Positions 38,256-50,345 of a DNA stretch of 64,000 nt are shown piece after piece. The DNA lies in contig NC_092562.1 in assembly GCF_037975245.1 (NCBI RefSeq), positions 29,339,554 through 29,403,553 of the forward strand, written 5' to 3'. The position numbers and the translations under genes were made by a program. The stretch comes from Apostichopus japonicus. Its lineage: Eukaryota > Echinodermata > Holothuroidea > Aspidochirotida > Stichopodidae. The notes under the pieces were generated by a model that saw only the letters and a program-made list of their open reading frames with translations, did no database searches and was not told the origin of the DNA. Position 1 is the stretch's first letter. Every line of letters starts with the position of its first letter.

Positions 38256-39131
38256 ATGTCAGACGTCAAAGGTTACCAACAAGAAGCTGCTGCGTATCAT
38301 CTCACCGAAAAAGAGGCTCATACATTCATTGAAAATGTTTTATCCATGACAGACTTCTCGCAAAAACTACTCGATGACAAACTGGCTTTCTTAGACAAAC
38401 TCATTTATACTATGCACCAAACAATACCCTTTCAATCGGTCTATAGATGTAGCATTCCCTCGAAGGATAGACACAGACCATCCTTCTCTCTCATCAAAGA
38501 ACACATGTTTAAGAAGTATGGCGGCACGTGCGAAACCATCCAGACCTTTTTCAAGTGTTTACTTGATTCGCTTGGCTATAAAACGGACTTTTTCCCAATG
38601 AACGTTTTGGGTCAAGGACATGTTGGAGTCATCGTGCATGACTTGGCATCTCAGGGCAGCAAACATGTAGTAGATGTTGGCTGTGTGTTTCCGACGTTTA
38701 CAGCTATCCCGTTCAACTTTGGGAGGGAATCCGAAATATACTCCGTCTCGTTTTTAAAGTACAAGTACGTTCGGAGAGCAGACGGCATTGTGGAATGGTT
38801 GCACCAATCACGGAGCGATGAAAACGATTGGTTCAGGTTTGCAGAGATGGAGGTTACCAACTTGGTAACCGTTTCGTATTTCTTCGAGAGTACCGAACGT
38901 GATTTTGCGGATCCATCGAACCAATTCAATAGTATTCTACGCATTTCGCATTACAAAGGGAACTGCTTCTTTAGCGTGAAAGATAACACCGTGAAATGGA
39001 GCGAAGACCCACAACAAAAACTACTGAGTAAGAGAGTGGATACAAAGGAAGAAATCGAAACAATGCTTCACGAAGAATTTCCCCAATTTCCAATTGAAAT
39101 AATCAAACAATGTGTGTCAAACACATTGTAA
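38256..39131 (+). CDS. Arylamine N-acetyltransferase-like protein, copy NAT-C
   Basis: 291 residues with the triad Cys92, His122 and Asp140 retained. It is two residues shorter than the other copies because a TAA replaces the TTA of the final Leu-Leu-Thr. Changes cluster near the active site: Glu at 93 next to the catalytic Cys, and Met-Asn for Ile-Thr at about 115-116, with Gly for Glu just before the His. It shares with NAT-A the leader-region deletion that puts the ATG at 38058 in frame, so NAT-A and NAT-C are the closest pair. The start is set at the common MSDVKG, with AG at 38251-38252 as likely acceptor. Poly(A) signal at 39326-39331. Confidence 0.85.
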   Translation: MSDVKGYQQEAAAYHLTEKEAHTFIENVLSMTDFSQKLLDDKLAFLDKLIYTMHQTIPFQSVYRCSIPSKDRHRPSFSLIKEHMFKKYGGTCETIQTFFKCLLDSLGYKTDFFPMNVLGQGHVGVIVHDLASQGSKHVVDVGCVFPTFTAIPFNFGRESEIYSVSFLKYKYVRRADGIVEWLHQSRSDENDWFRFAEMEVTNLVTVSYFFESTERDFADPSNQFNSILRISHYKGNCFFSVKDNTVKWSEDPQQKLLSKRVDTKEEIETMLHEEFPQFPIEIIKQCVSNTL

Positions 39132-40236
39132 ACATAACAGTCATGAACAGAAATAGACATACATGGCATTAGTGGTGTATTCATTTGTATCGAAATCCAA
39201 AGCGGATTTGCAATTTGACAGAACTGGGGGCATACTTATGACACGTGCGTTGTTAAAACTATCCCAATAACTTGTTCTCTTGCTTCTTAGTATAGGATGT
39301 AACGTAAACCTCTGGAGTAACAAGAAATAAAGCCTAACACATAATAATAATTTTTGAACCACCATATCACATTGTATGAGTTTGGTATTCAGACTAAGTA
39401 ATAACAATAGCATTAAAAACAAAAGAAATGACAACTTGTAATGTTTTCAAACTTTTGCTAAGCTGCATTAATGTTATGTTCGACTGTTTGCAGGTATTGG
39501 TGCATCGTTATAACTTAGCAGTTTCTCTGTTTTATGTAAGAAAAAAATTGAACCGATAGCTTATTGTAATAATTATCGACAAATACTCCGATCGGTCAAT
39601 CTGTCCATAATCCACTTTGATCTAATATCTGAATATCATTAAATTGAGGGGTCAACTATTGAAAACTTTTCGTAACTGTCTAAAAACGGTTTATGCGGCT
39701 ATTCAATATTAAGACCAAATTACAAGGCAAAGCAGTAACCGGTAGTTTTTCGTAGTGGCTTTTGGTCTTGAGACAACTTCTTTCGTTTTAATACAAGGGT
39801 GTAATCATTAATGTTTCAATGTGTAAAGGATCCGTCCGAAAATGTTCATGAAGCTGACGACCAGACGATCAACTAACAACATGACGATGTCATTACATAT
39901 CCCAAACTATTCGAAATAATAACAAGACAATGTTGGTAGCGAATAATACTCCTCTGGTCTCAATTATATTAGTATTTTCTCGTTTTGTAAAAAGTGTCAT
40001 TAGTGAAATAAATGTTGCTTAATATTCAACTTTAATCTATTTTTCTTTTTTATTAATATGTTATCTGATGATTATTTCACACTTGTTCCTTTTTTTATAT
40101 AGCTCATGTACCGCCATTACTTGCTGTATTGACTAACACACTTTTTTGTCAGTTTTCAAGCCCGCTGTATAGCATTGAAAGAGGCTGTTAAATGACAAAC
40201 TTTACACGCCAAATGATAGCAACTGACATGACATAT
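39132..40236. other. 3' flank of NAT-C
   Basis: 3' UTR then non-coding sequence matching 14416-15520. No gene. Confidence 0.5.
39326..39331 (+). terminator. Polyadenylation signal AATAAA of NAT-C
   Basis: Same position and context as behind NAT-A. Confidence 0.6.
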
Positions 40237-40667
40237 GGTAGCATACGCCCAGTAATAGACCCATTGACTTACACACTAAACCACAAAAGCAATGTGGTCT
40301 CTCAGTCTAGAGAGAAGATCTCATTAGCTAAACGCTACCCATCACCGGAGAGCTGACGAGTTGGCCTTTCATGACATTATCAATTTTTGTACCATGACGG
40401 GGCAGAATTTTTGCTATCTTCACTTAGTAGTATACAATTTTCGTACGCTGCTCCTGGGAAGCCTAAAGGGGTCTAAAATTTCCTCAATTAACCCATATTA
40501 TTCACCACATGTTCTTCCATTCATGTTCTTCAACAGGCAAGTCACAACAAAACTAGATCATTTTTGACATTAGGTCAAAATATATTTTCTCGCGCTGCTT
40601 TTTGGCACTTTTCCTCGAAGAAGAACAATCGGGCTGATGGATATAGACTCTAAAAGGAGTATGCCAC
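40237..40667. repeat. Dispersed repeat family R1, copy 3
   Basis: Paralog of copy 1; ends GGTAGCATACGCC and GGAGTATGCCAC. Confidence 0.6.
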
Positions 40668-42477
40668 TTTAAAGTGATAAATGATTTTTTTAAATTTCAA
40701 AATGTTACTTTGTAGACGTCACAATTTTGTACACGTCACAATATAAACCACTACAGAATGTTATGCAATTATCATTTTGAGTCCGTAAAGATGTATTATC
40801 AGCGATTTCAGTATTTACGGTGCAGTGTGTTAATACACATATGAGAAATACTGTGTAGGCAGTAACCATGTCTACGTCTGCAGCAACATTTCCAGTCAAC
40901 AATATTGATAAGCTGGACCAATTTGGGTGCATTTATGATTCTTGCAGGTTTTATTGGTATCCCTGATCACCGTCTACTTGGTCTGGCTTGCCCTACCTGC
41001 AGCAACATCATCCAGAGAAGGGGGGAGTGGGGGGGGGGGGGGGCTTTTTCGTAACTGGTTCTAAAAAGTGATGAAAACTACTTTTGTTTAGCCCAGCTGA
41101 TTCCTCCCAAACTGACCTACAGGACATACCCCAATGTATTCCTGAACTCTTTGGAACATGTTGAACTGATATTTCATGTCACTCTAGTGCAACTGTTGAG
41201 TTACTAGGAATAAAAGAAGAGAATTGAAGGTGTTCTTTGCCAAACGCTAGATCCACGGGATTTGTAAGCCACAGCCTCATTGTAACAGTATGTACGGTAG
41301 TCTAAAAGATAGCTTACTGAAATGCTATCTGGATACACTGTTAACCTCAATAACATGTCCAGTTAAAGGTTGGGCATAGGTTGTTAAATTGTATTAAATA
41401 CAGTTATAGGGGAAGAGAGGTGGATGATAAAACATTCAAATATGTTGCTCGGAAAAGAACAACAACGACAAATTGCCCTATTCTCCATTGTTGGCAAGCA
41501 CTGGTTCCTGTAGTTACTACAGTTGATCTCCCATTGGAGCATCACTATATCTCTTTTGCTGTCAGAGTTGTTGAGGATGTGCTGTTACCTCATCTAACTA
41601 GTTGAAGTCTATTGATACCACACCCTATCAAAGCATATAGCTGTGAATGCTGATGACTTAGCACATCAACTTTCTCTGAAAATTGACAAAACAACAGAAA
41701 ATAAATGACAGTGAGTAGGCTAAACAAAACAAAAACTTGATGCACATATGCAGGAGCAGGAAATGGCACACCTTTGTGGATTATTTGCTAAATAAGAGTC
41801 AAAACATTCTCTGTGCAAGGTATTAGCACTCATTAGCCACACCAGTTAGGATACAGATATCATACAACGTTGTGCTACAGCTGGTTTATACTTGGTCTAG
41901 GATACTAACGTAACGCCATTGTGAACCTGAGACCTAGGCCTAAGCTAACAACATTATGGGTATGTCATGCACTGAACTGAGCTTTTGTCCTTATAGTTAA
42001 ACATCATTCACTTCCGACTTTAGCAAAAATAACATGAAATATGATTACCATGTACTTTAGGTGCACAAAGATGTCAAATTTCACTGAACTTAGTCGTTCA
42101 CGTCACACACACACTGCAGAAATTAATTTTGGTCTGATTCAGAATGATTTTGAATTTCGTGCATTTTGGCACCTTCTTAGCAGGTTGAAGGCAGAATCAA
42201 AGTACAGAAGCTTTAAGTAGGTCATGGCTTAATGACCCAATAGTTTTTTGGGAAGGAAAAACTGATCAGACATACTCAGAAGGCTGTTCTAGTCTCATGT
42301 ATAGAACCACTCTTTGTGGTGCTTTTAGGCTCTAATACTAATTTATGCTTAAAAATCACCCAAGCGTTAAATTTTAAGACGTTTTCTTGAAAATCATTTT
42401 TACACACCATATCAGCTACTCTGGTCCAAAATTGGGACTTCAAGCACTTAAAATGATAATTTGACATTTTCGATTAA
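40668..42477. other. Non-coding spacer of block A'
   Basis: Matches 15983-17801. It contains a G-run at about 41025-41043. No gene supported. Confidence 0.45.
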
Positions 42478-43595
42478 GGTAGCGTACGCCCGTTAAAGGC
42501 ACATTTGACATAACACTATAAATTTTTCACTTATTAGTAAACAACTTCGTACGCTGCTCCTGGGAAGCCTATAGAGGTCTATGTTGCCTCAATTGACCCA
42601 ATTTTTACACACTTGTTCCTTTTTCATGTAGGTCATGTACTGCCATTAGTTGCTGTATTGACTAACACAATTGTTTTTGTCAGTTTTCAAGCCCGCTGTA
42701 GAGCATTGGTAGAGGCTGTTAAGTGACAAACACTACACGCCAAATGATAGCAACTGGCATGACATATGGTAGCATACGCCTATTAATAGTCCCATTGACT
42801 TACACACTAAATCACAAAAGTAATGTGGTCTCACTAGCTAAACGCTACCCATCACCGGATAGCTGACGAGTTGGCCTTTCATGGCACTATCAAATTTTTG
42901 TACTATGACCGAGCAGATTTTTTGCTATCAGAGCCGGATGTTTTCGCCACTTGTAAACAACCTCTTCACTTAGTAGTATACAATTTTCGTACGCTGCTCC
43001 TGGGAAGCCTAAAGGGGTCTAAAATTGCCTCAATTGACCCAATTTTTGCCCCACATGTACTACCATTCATGTTCTTCAACATGTAAGCCACAAAAAAACA
43101 AATCGTGATTGATAACACGCAAGGGCGTAGGAACCGGGGGGCTGGGGGGTGCCAGCCCCCAGTGAAAAATGTGGAGGGGCGGAAGTATCATTCCGCCCCC
43201 CCCCCCCCCGCTTCGCAAGTCAAAAAACCCCTTTTTCATTTCCAAATGAGAAAAAAAATCTCATTTGGAGCACCAAATTGCATCTAAGGCCTGGTGAAAA
43301 TACAAAATTAAGTTTACAAAATGGAGTAGGTGTTGAAGTGTGCTATATTGCACCAAACTGCATCTGAGGCTACCTGGAAATGCAAAAAATTCCAAAGGGG
43401 AGGGGGACACCCCCTCCCCTTAGGCCCCTCCCCCAGGCCGGCCATCATTCTTCAGCCCCCCCCCCCCACTCAAAAGTACCTTCCTACGCCACTGATAACA
43501 AGTCAAAAAAGATTTTCTCCTGCTGCTTTGTGGCACTTTTCCTGAAGGAGAACAATCGGGCGGATGGATATAGACTCTAATTGGAGTATGCCACC
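42478..43595. repeat. Dispersed repeat family R1, copies 4 (partial) and 5
   Basis: Copy 4 (42478-42605) breaks off. It is followed by a duplicate of the sequence that precedes copies 1 and 3, then by copy 5 (42778-43595), which is interrupted by a hAT-type MITE at 43120-43494. Confidence 0.6.
43120..43494. mobile_element. hAT-type non-autonomous element (375 bp)
   Basis: Ends CAAGGGCGTAGGAACC and, inverted, CAGTGGCGTAGGAAGG (12 of 14 matching over the first 14). It is flanked by the 8-bp repeat ATAACACG/ATAACAAG (7 of 8) at 43112-43119 and 43495-43502. CA-G-GGCGTAG-like termini plus an 8-bp duplication are typical of hAT elements. The interior is strikingly rich in C and G runs compared with its host. 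No transposase. Confidence 0.85.
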
Positions 43596-44382
43596 ATATC
43601 ATGGCACTTGTAAATGTCCGTACTATGGTATCTCATATTCTGAGTAATGTATTGATGCCCAAAACGCCGGATGCTCTTTCGGGGTATTCCCTACATTTGA
43701 CCAACGAATTCTCGTTATTTTCACACCAACAGAAACCTTTTGAGTTAATGCTTTTTATGTTGCGCGAGCTGCCCGAGTGAACGAAAAACAAAGCAACTCG
43801 ACCGTCGCAACGTGAAGAATCGTTGACAGTCGGTCAATGTGCGTGTCCTCAAACAACGACTGGTCAACGTTTTGCCGCTATTAAGTTGCGTAGGTTTCAG
43901 TCACGACAAATGCACCATACTCAACAACAGTGTCTTATAGACTGGTAGACGGCAGTGTGACGCGGTTCTCGACTAAACCTGCCTATATTTTCAGCATATG
44001 TAACTATTCAAGGAGGCTGGCGGGGTAACTTTGAAGGAGTCCAAAACGAGCACTGGTCGTAAACTGTTTCTGTGATCATCGGTTGCAGCATCCGTTACAT
44101 ACATTCCAAAATTTACAGAATGAACATATCAGTTTTAAAAGGACAGAAAAGTACTTGTTACTGTTATTTTACATGTGAAACCAAAGTTAGTAAACATTTC
44201 GATCTCGACATAGGTTAAACAAATTTAGTTACTTTTTTCCCAGCAGCGGAATGAGCGGTGGAAATGGTAAGACCACAGAGTTAGACCACAATTCATTCAA
44301 CATTTGTCTATACATGATACAGATAGTGCGTATACTTTGGTATAGTCCATCTGGTTTCTGTACCATTTTCTCGCTGTATATC
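43596..44382. other. Non-coding end of block A' and unique flank
   Basis: To 44272 it matches block A; 44273-44382 has no counterpart. It contains the exon-like ATGAGCGGTGGAAATG before GTAAGA at 44251-44266. No downstream exon identified. Confidence 0.4.
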
Positions 44383-44819
44383 ATATCGTCCCCGTTCTGG
44401 CGTAGTGACGAATGTTCAAAATGTGAGTTTTGAGAAAACGCGCTCTAAAGATTTTCACATTTTGACTTTAGTATAGCGTAATTAAAAAAGGATCTTTTGT
44501 ACCGAAAGTTGTCAATATTTTAAATATAACAAATATAACTTTGAGTTTTCATGTTTGTTGCTGATCGAAAAATTTCTAACAAAGTGGTAATTTTAGTGTA
44601 AACATATTCGTCGTTATGTCATGTCATTTTCCTTTAATTTTAGACATTCGTTTCACATTCGTCACTATGCTAGAACTAAATTTTGAAGTTTCGTCCTGTC
44701 ACAGACTAGTATTCGTCACTTTTGTGTGTAGTAGCCGTATGGTACACCGTGAATGTTCACTGTCACATGGGGAGAGGAAGGGGGGTAGGTGGAATAACCT
44801 TACGATAGAAGAAAATAAT

Positions 44820-45090
44820 CGAAGGGGTGGTACATTGGTCTTATTAATTTTAAAAAAGAACGTCCACGGTTTACTTTAATGTATAAAATAGACAAGGAAT
44901 GGGTTATACGCAGGTATCAACATACGTGTTTTAGTATGTTTTTCTTGAGTGGCATGGATGGAGTCGGATATGACGAGGGGAGGTGGTATATAAGGCAAGG
45001 AGAGCCGACTGTTGAAAGGGTGGTATATTGGTCTTATTAATTTTAAAAAGAACGCCCACGTTTTGTTGCAATGTATAAAAAAGACAAGGT
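44820..45090. repeat. Tandem duplication (offset about 193 bp)
   Basis: GGTGGTACATTGGTCTTATT at about 44825 recurs with one change at about 45018, followed by similar sequence through the GACAAGG motif. Confidence 0.7.
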
Positions 45091-45322
45091 ATATGATGAA
45101 ATGTGAACATATGCAGTTGCAAAAATAATAGTTCCAGTGGCGTAATCTGTTAAGTGGGAACTCTTATAAAGCACACAGACTACGGAAAATTGTGTGCAAT
45201 TCTTCATTTTCAAGTTAGTGTATTACGTGAAATGTCTCTGACAATAGTTTCTAAGTATCATTTAAACGATTTGGGAAGCTTTTCCACTATACTATCCCGG
45301 CCTTAAACGGAATGTGAAATTT

Positions 45323-45610
45323 TCTTACGCTCACAGGCACATTCATAATATCCAACCCAACAACTGTGCCATTGTTCAAGTGTTTCCAAGTTGTACTATA
45401 GTATGTTGTTCCTTCTTTTTATTTCCTTCCAGTATACATATAAAAACTTATTACGCTCACAGGCACATTCATCATATCCAACCCAACCTCGTGTGAATCC
45501 TCAGATTTAAAGAAGGGAACAACTGTGCCATTGCTCAAGTGTTTCCAAGTTGTACTGTAGTATATGTTGTTCCTTCTTTTTATTTCCTTGCAGTATACAT
45601 ATAAAATTTA
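45323..45610. repeat. Tandem duplication (offset about 126 bp)
   Basis: TTACGCTCACAGGCACATTC occurs at about 45325 and 45451. The second unit has about 40 extra bases in the middle. Confidence 0.8.
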
Positions 45611-45659
45611 TAGAGAGGAGTCATATAATACCTCAACAAGAAGAATAACTCGTATAAAA

Positions 45660-46870
45660 GTTTTTTTTTTTTTTTTTTTTTAAGATGATAGAATACCAAA
45701 CAGTCCAAGAATAACTAATATAAAAGGGGAGAAAATGTCAAGATGATAGGATATCATATAAAATACATCTACTAATACAAAAGTTAATACATAAAACGAT
45801 ATAACAAACAGACTACAACAAACATTCTAAGGGCTCGAATGGAATGTATAAAGCAGCACGGTAAATAAATGAGTTGCTGTAAACTTACGTTCGGTATTTT
45901 GTGGGGATTTCTTAGATTTCTGCTCGATTTGTGCAGGAGACTTTTTAGTACAGTATACAAAAGGTTATTCTGATCACTGTAAATCTTATAAGCCATTCTT
46001 GTAAACTCAGGTCTTGCAGCAGCATTTACTTTTTCTAAAAGTATATTGTATTCTAAATTAATATAGCTGATGTGTATTTAAGAAACTACATTCTTCTTTT
46101 CTTTGCTTTTTTTTGCAATATAAAATGGTACCAGACAGGCACTGTATAGATCATATGTGCCAGGTTGTATAATAGTATTGAAAACATTTTCCTTAGCATT
46201 TTGGCTAAAAAAGACACATCGTTAGCCACACTAGATACTATATAATATACTTCTTTAATACCTTGATGCTTTGCAAGAAAAGGTCAAATTGTCGTCGCTG
46301 TATACTCCCAATACTCAGTTTTGGAGGTTCTAGCCACATCAGATCCACCAATAGTAATAATACGTTGCGACCTTGATAGAATGAGACCTTCATGTTTTAT
46401 GGTTTATTTTCAAAAAACGAATTTCCTTTAATTTTTTTTTTTTTTTTGGGGGGGGGGGGGGGGTTACGCAATGAAGTCTTGCGTTCACATGTTGGAACTA
46501 TGTCATTTACAGAACACTGAAAATGTCATTGGTCAGTTTCAACAGAGCTCTTATGAATTGTGCATGATACAGCAGTATCATCGGCATATTTTGTTATAGA
46601 AATGTGTGAGTTTGACCTAACTTCATCAGTATATATAGTAAATAATATAGCATATAATGGACCCCCCCCCCCCAAGGCACACCAACTTTTATTTCCAATA
46701 TTTCCGATATCCCTTTATGCAACCTTACTTGTCTGGGCCATCCTTGAAGAAATTGTTTCAGCCAATGAATAAGCCATGTTTCTTTGATAAATCGTAAAAG
46801 AACCTTCATTAATTGATTTGGCAAGACAGTATTAACGCACTTGAAAAGTCAAGAAAAAGACCCATTGATA
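45660..46870 (-). mobile_element. Decayed non-LTR retrotransposon (reverse transcriptase remnant)
   Basis: Reading the minus strand in several frames: LFLDFSSA (46836-46862) fits RT motif A, KVGVPWGG (about 46665-46697) fits the GVPQGS motif, and YADDTA (46571-46588) is the catalytic YADD box. Further downstream come YSACLVP-like and LLEKVNAAAR-like segments, and a C-terminal YLPCCFIHSIRAL segment resembling the end of CR1/Jockey-type RT proteins. A T-run at 45661-45682 would be its poly(A) tail. Frameshifts and a C-run interrupt it, so it is inactive. The 5' part is missing. Confidence 0.75.
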
Positions 46871-48330
46871 TAATTCTTTCCTTATAATCTTAATGAGACA
46901 CAATATCATGGATTAATCAAACGTTTGATATGGATGTGGATTCTTCGAGCGGCTTGTAACTTCCGTTCTGGAACAGCAAGTGCCTTCTCCTTTCTTATGT
47001 CAAGCAACCTTTATGGGTTAATAATCCCAATGTATAGAAACCAGGGCTGACGGTGTATCAGTTTGGTGATGTTCATTTGGTTTGTATGTCCATGTTCTGA
47101 CTTGGTTTATTTTTCCAAAAGGTCTGGTATAACTTCCCCTATGACCCTGGACGTCTCAGCTTGTGGAAGAAAACATCCAAGGTTCTTTCAAATCTGAAGG
47201 TTGCTAAACAGATTTTCTAGTAATTCGGTCTAAACGCCCCCCCCCCCCTCCTCGTCCTTTGTAGCAAAGTAACTACTTAAGTATAAACTATGCTAGTACC
47301 TTCCAAAGTTTCATATAAAAGTATGTGACCTTCAACTATGTAACTAGGTATTACTTAGCCAGAAAATGGTAATATTAAGTTAGGCTAGAGTCATGCTCGT
47401 GATGAGCAAAGCCGCCAACAGCTAAGAGAAACCGTACTTCTTTAGAGAGATGTTACATTTTTAACGTTTATTATATATTAAATTGAAGACTGGAGGAAGT
47501 CTTAAGTGGAAATGAGCTGGCGTTTGCATGTTTTAATTTGTCATTATACTGGTATTTGTTTATTGAACTGTTTACATTCACATTGAAAAGGAGACAGGAC
47601 ACCAAAAGATTACATTATATCGCCCCCCCCCCCCACCATCCCAAGTGGCACTATGACATTACACATTGGCAAAAAATAGCTCCATGCCACGACTTTTAAA
47701 AACCAATTTACTCCCGTACCGTGCAAGATAATGGACTTAGATATTTTAGGGATAAGTTTATCACAAGGATCTTGTTGATATAAGTTCATTATGATGGTTT
47801 GGGATTCCTTCCCTTTAATCCTTAGGTATGGTTAGGCTAACTCTAAGAATGGCTTAAATGAATTAACCTTGGTCTAGGTATTGTAGTCTTCGTGGTCACA
47901 ATTAAAATTTGAGTGATTTATTCATCATTTTTATACGAGTTACACCCATTGTGATCAATGTCCGTCAGTGACTTACACCACCTGTTTCCTCATTTACACA
48001 CAACTCTAATTAAATGTACCGACAGGCACACTGTTACACCGATTCAGTAGAGATAAATAGCGTTACTCCAGTCTACTGTCTATAGCTACTCGCGCAATGT
48101 ACTGCAATCCTAACACTAGGCTACTATTCAGGTATATTATTGTTAAACCACACCTCATTCTGTTTTCACGAGTTATGCTATCGTGTATGAAATGCTGTAT
48201 TAATCAATTAAATGACGAGGTGGATATAATAAAAATATTACCGGCTTGCCATAATCCTGGTTGTTTTCAAATGGCAGTTAGTTGGTTCTCAAGTCAGTAT
48301 GACATGGTTGTTATGTTCGGCTTGTTCCAA
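46871..48330. other. Interior of the 4.2-kb element, no gene recognised
   Basis: Contains C-runs at about 47228 and 47623. A 103-codon frame at 48097-48408 shows no domain and is probably chance. Confidence 0.4.
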
Positions 48331-48667
48331 AGGGTAATATTCGTCGATATGCAAAAATGCATGGACCTTAGACAAATAGTGCTACTGAGTGGTTGTAATG
48401 ATGACTAAAGTATTCGTCAGTATGTAAAAAAGGAGAGTGGGTCTTAGGTGGACATTCGTCAAAAATGAGTCAGAAAAAACGGAAAAATAGACAGTTTTAA
48501 AACTTCTAACCGGGCTCAACTGATTGTTCACCCTCGAAATAGGTAAGAACAATATTTAACTCAATTTCGCCAAAAGTGCACTTTCGCCACTACGCGAAAA
48601 CGGGGACGATATATACATATATCATATCATATTTATTTATTTACTTATATATATATATATATATATA

Positions 48668-50146
48668 TGTAATGGCAAGAGTTAACAAACACAAATAAAC
48701 TCAAGAACAATAACTTATGCTTCCATTATTTTATTCAAGGGTCTCACAAGTATCGCTGGGTATTGGAGCCAGCGACTCAAAATATTTTAGATATAATTTG
48801 CAGAAAACAAAAGACAACGGTGGACCACACTTAGGGCCTTCAGAGCTAGAAGTGCATCTGTAATGAAACATAACCAGAAAAAGCATTAAAAATATGTCAA
48901 ATTGGTCAAATATTGTAAATTGGTCAAACATAACAAAAAGGTTAACCAGTTGTACCTATACAGCTTCCAACAGTTGCCTAAATATTGCACAAGAACATAG
49001 CATCGATGACTGAGAATAAGAATTACTATCAACGCAGACCATCTACTTAATTTGAATACATTAACAGAGGACATAGTCTTTACGACTGTAATAAGACACG
49101 TCTGCCTACTCATATCCTGTGTAGATTTCATTCATTAAAACAACGGGACTTCAACAAGTCAACCCCACAGTAGGAATAACAACGACACAACCATGTGGTA
49201 CTGGCTTAAACTAGTGTAACTCACATGGGTCAACATTGTAGTAGAACTGTTGTAAGATAAGTATTATACTCAAGTAAACTGGGTTTCCTAAATGCATACA
49301 ACCAGAACATGTCGTTTGTTCATTAAACAAGATACCAATATAAATACAGACATATGTACTTTAACGGTTAGTGGTCGTGGCTACCTTTAAATACAGATAT
49401 ATGTGCAATCGTAAACACTAACGGTACATGGGCGCGGCCATTTTAACTACCGCCATCTTACTGAGGGCGCAATTTCAAATCTGAATACTTCCCCAACTGG
49501 TCAATCTAAAGTACTTCCACACGTGTACTCACATGAGAATCATGCAGGTTCTCATGTTTAGCTTACATCTTAGTTACGGACACAATATATAATTATTACA
49601 ACAGAAATGAGCATGACAAATAACAGACTTCAAGCCGCTTAATTTGATGTAAAAGTCACGTTCCTATACCCACTTAATCGACGTTAAGGCTACGATTCCT
49701 ACATACACTTAACGTTAACGGTAATCGACCAGTAGCCTATACACAGCGTACACATGTTAAATAGACCAGCCTACACTAAACGAGTGAAACTTGACAGAGC
49801 ACCCGAGTGAGCATTGAAACTATAATCGAACTGTGGGCTTGTTTTTAATACGTAAAACACACAAATTACTTGGAAAACATTACATATTGTCTTCAATATA
49901 CGAATAATTACCTTTGAAGCTCAACTCGCCCAGCAACGTTTGATATTCTCGAAGAGAAAGTGTATGAACGTAGTTTACTATCAGCAGTCGAAATAGTGTG
50001 TGTGGAGGGTCGTAAACAACAGACAGACCAGTGCTAAGATTATAGACGCTTAAACAATAGGGATAGTTGTTCTGGTTACACCAACATGCTAAGCAGCAGT
50101 TTCAGGTCAAAGGTTATCACTATGCGCGAGGAATTTGACGATATTT

Positions 50147-50150
<4 letters not shown>
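48668..50150 (-). mobile_element. Solo-LTR-like insertion (about 1.48 kb)
   Basis: On the minus strand it starts TGTCAAATATCGTC and ends GCCATTACA, i.e. TG...CA termini, and it is inserted in an AT repeat (TATA on both sides). About 60 bp before its 3' end the minus strand has AATAAA (48730-48735) followed by a TTGTT/GT-rich stretch, as expected of the R/U5 part of an LTR. No internal retroviral-type gene or second LTR is in the window, hence solo. The interior includes several short frames with no domains. Confidence 0.55.
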
Positions 50151-50198
<48 letters not shown>

Positions 50199-50313
50199 TA
50201 GTTGCTCAACGCGTGAAACTCTGAGTAATAACTACGAGTGTTCCACTAGTCTCAACTAGTCTCAACATAAATATATATATATATTTATATGTAATTGAAA
50301 TCGTAATGAGTTG

Positions 50314-50340
<27 letters not shown>
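50151..50340. repeat. AT/GT low-complexity tract with SINE-tail fragment
   Basis: (AT)n at 50151-50201 and about 50313-50330, then (GT)n. Between them, at about 50290-50312, lies GAAATCGTAATGAGTTG, a short relic of the SINE tail found at 11721. Confidence 0.8.

Positions 50341-50345
<5 letters not shown>

Larger units (their letters stand above)
29413..44272. repeat. Segmental duplication block A' (direct copy of block A)
   Basis: Collinear with 614-19017. The left boundary cuts into the SLC35G coding region, so its promoter and first about 70 codons were not copied. It contains the empty target site for the 4.8-kb transposon. Confidence 0.85.
44383..48612. mobile_element. DNA transposon-like element with 30-bp terminal inverted repeats (~4.2 kb)
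   Basis: Positions 44383-44412 (ATATCGTCCCCGTT...) and the reverse complement of 48583-48612 match at 27 of 30. ATTCGTC/GACGAAT motifs recur near both ends (left: 44406, about 44607, 44656, 44711; right: about 48331, 48411, 48455), as subterminal repeats do. The target duplication cannot be fixed because both flanks are AT repeats. The interior holds tandem duplications and a LINE remnant; no transposase is seen. Confidence 0.7.

Noticed and set aside
43105-43602. Proline/glycine-rich small frames
   Set aside because: They arise from C- and G-runs in a hAT MITE.
48097-48408. 103-codon frame as a gene
   Set aside because: Single copy within a transposon-like interior, no motif, no signal peptide or clear membrane topology.
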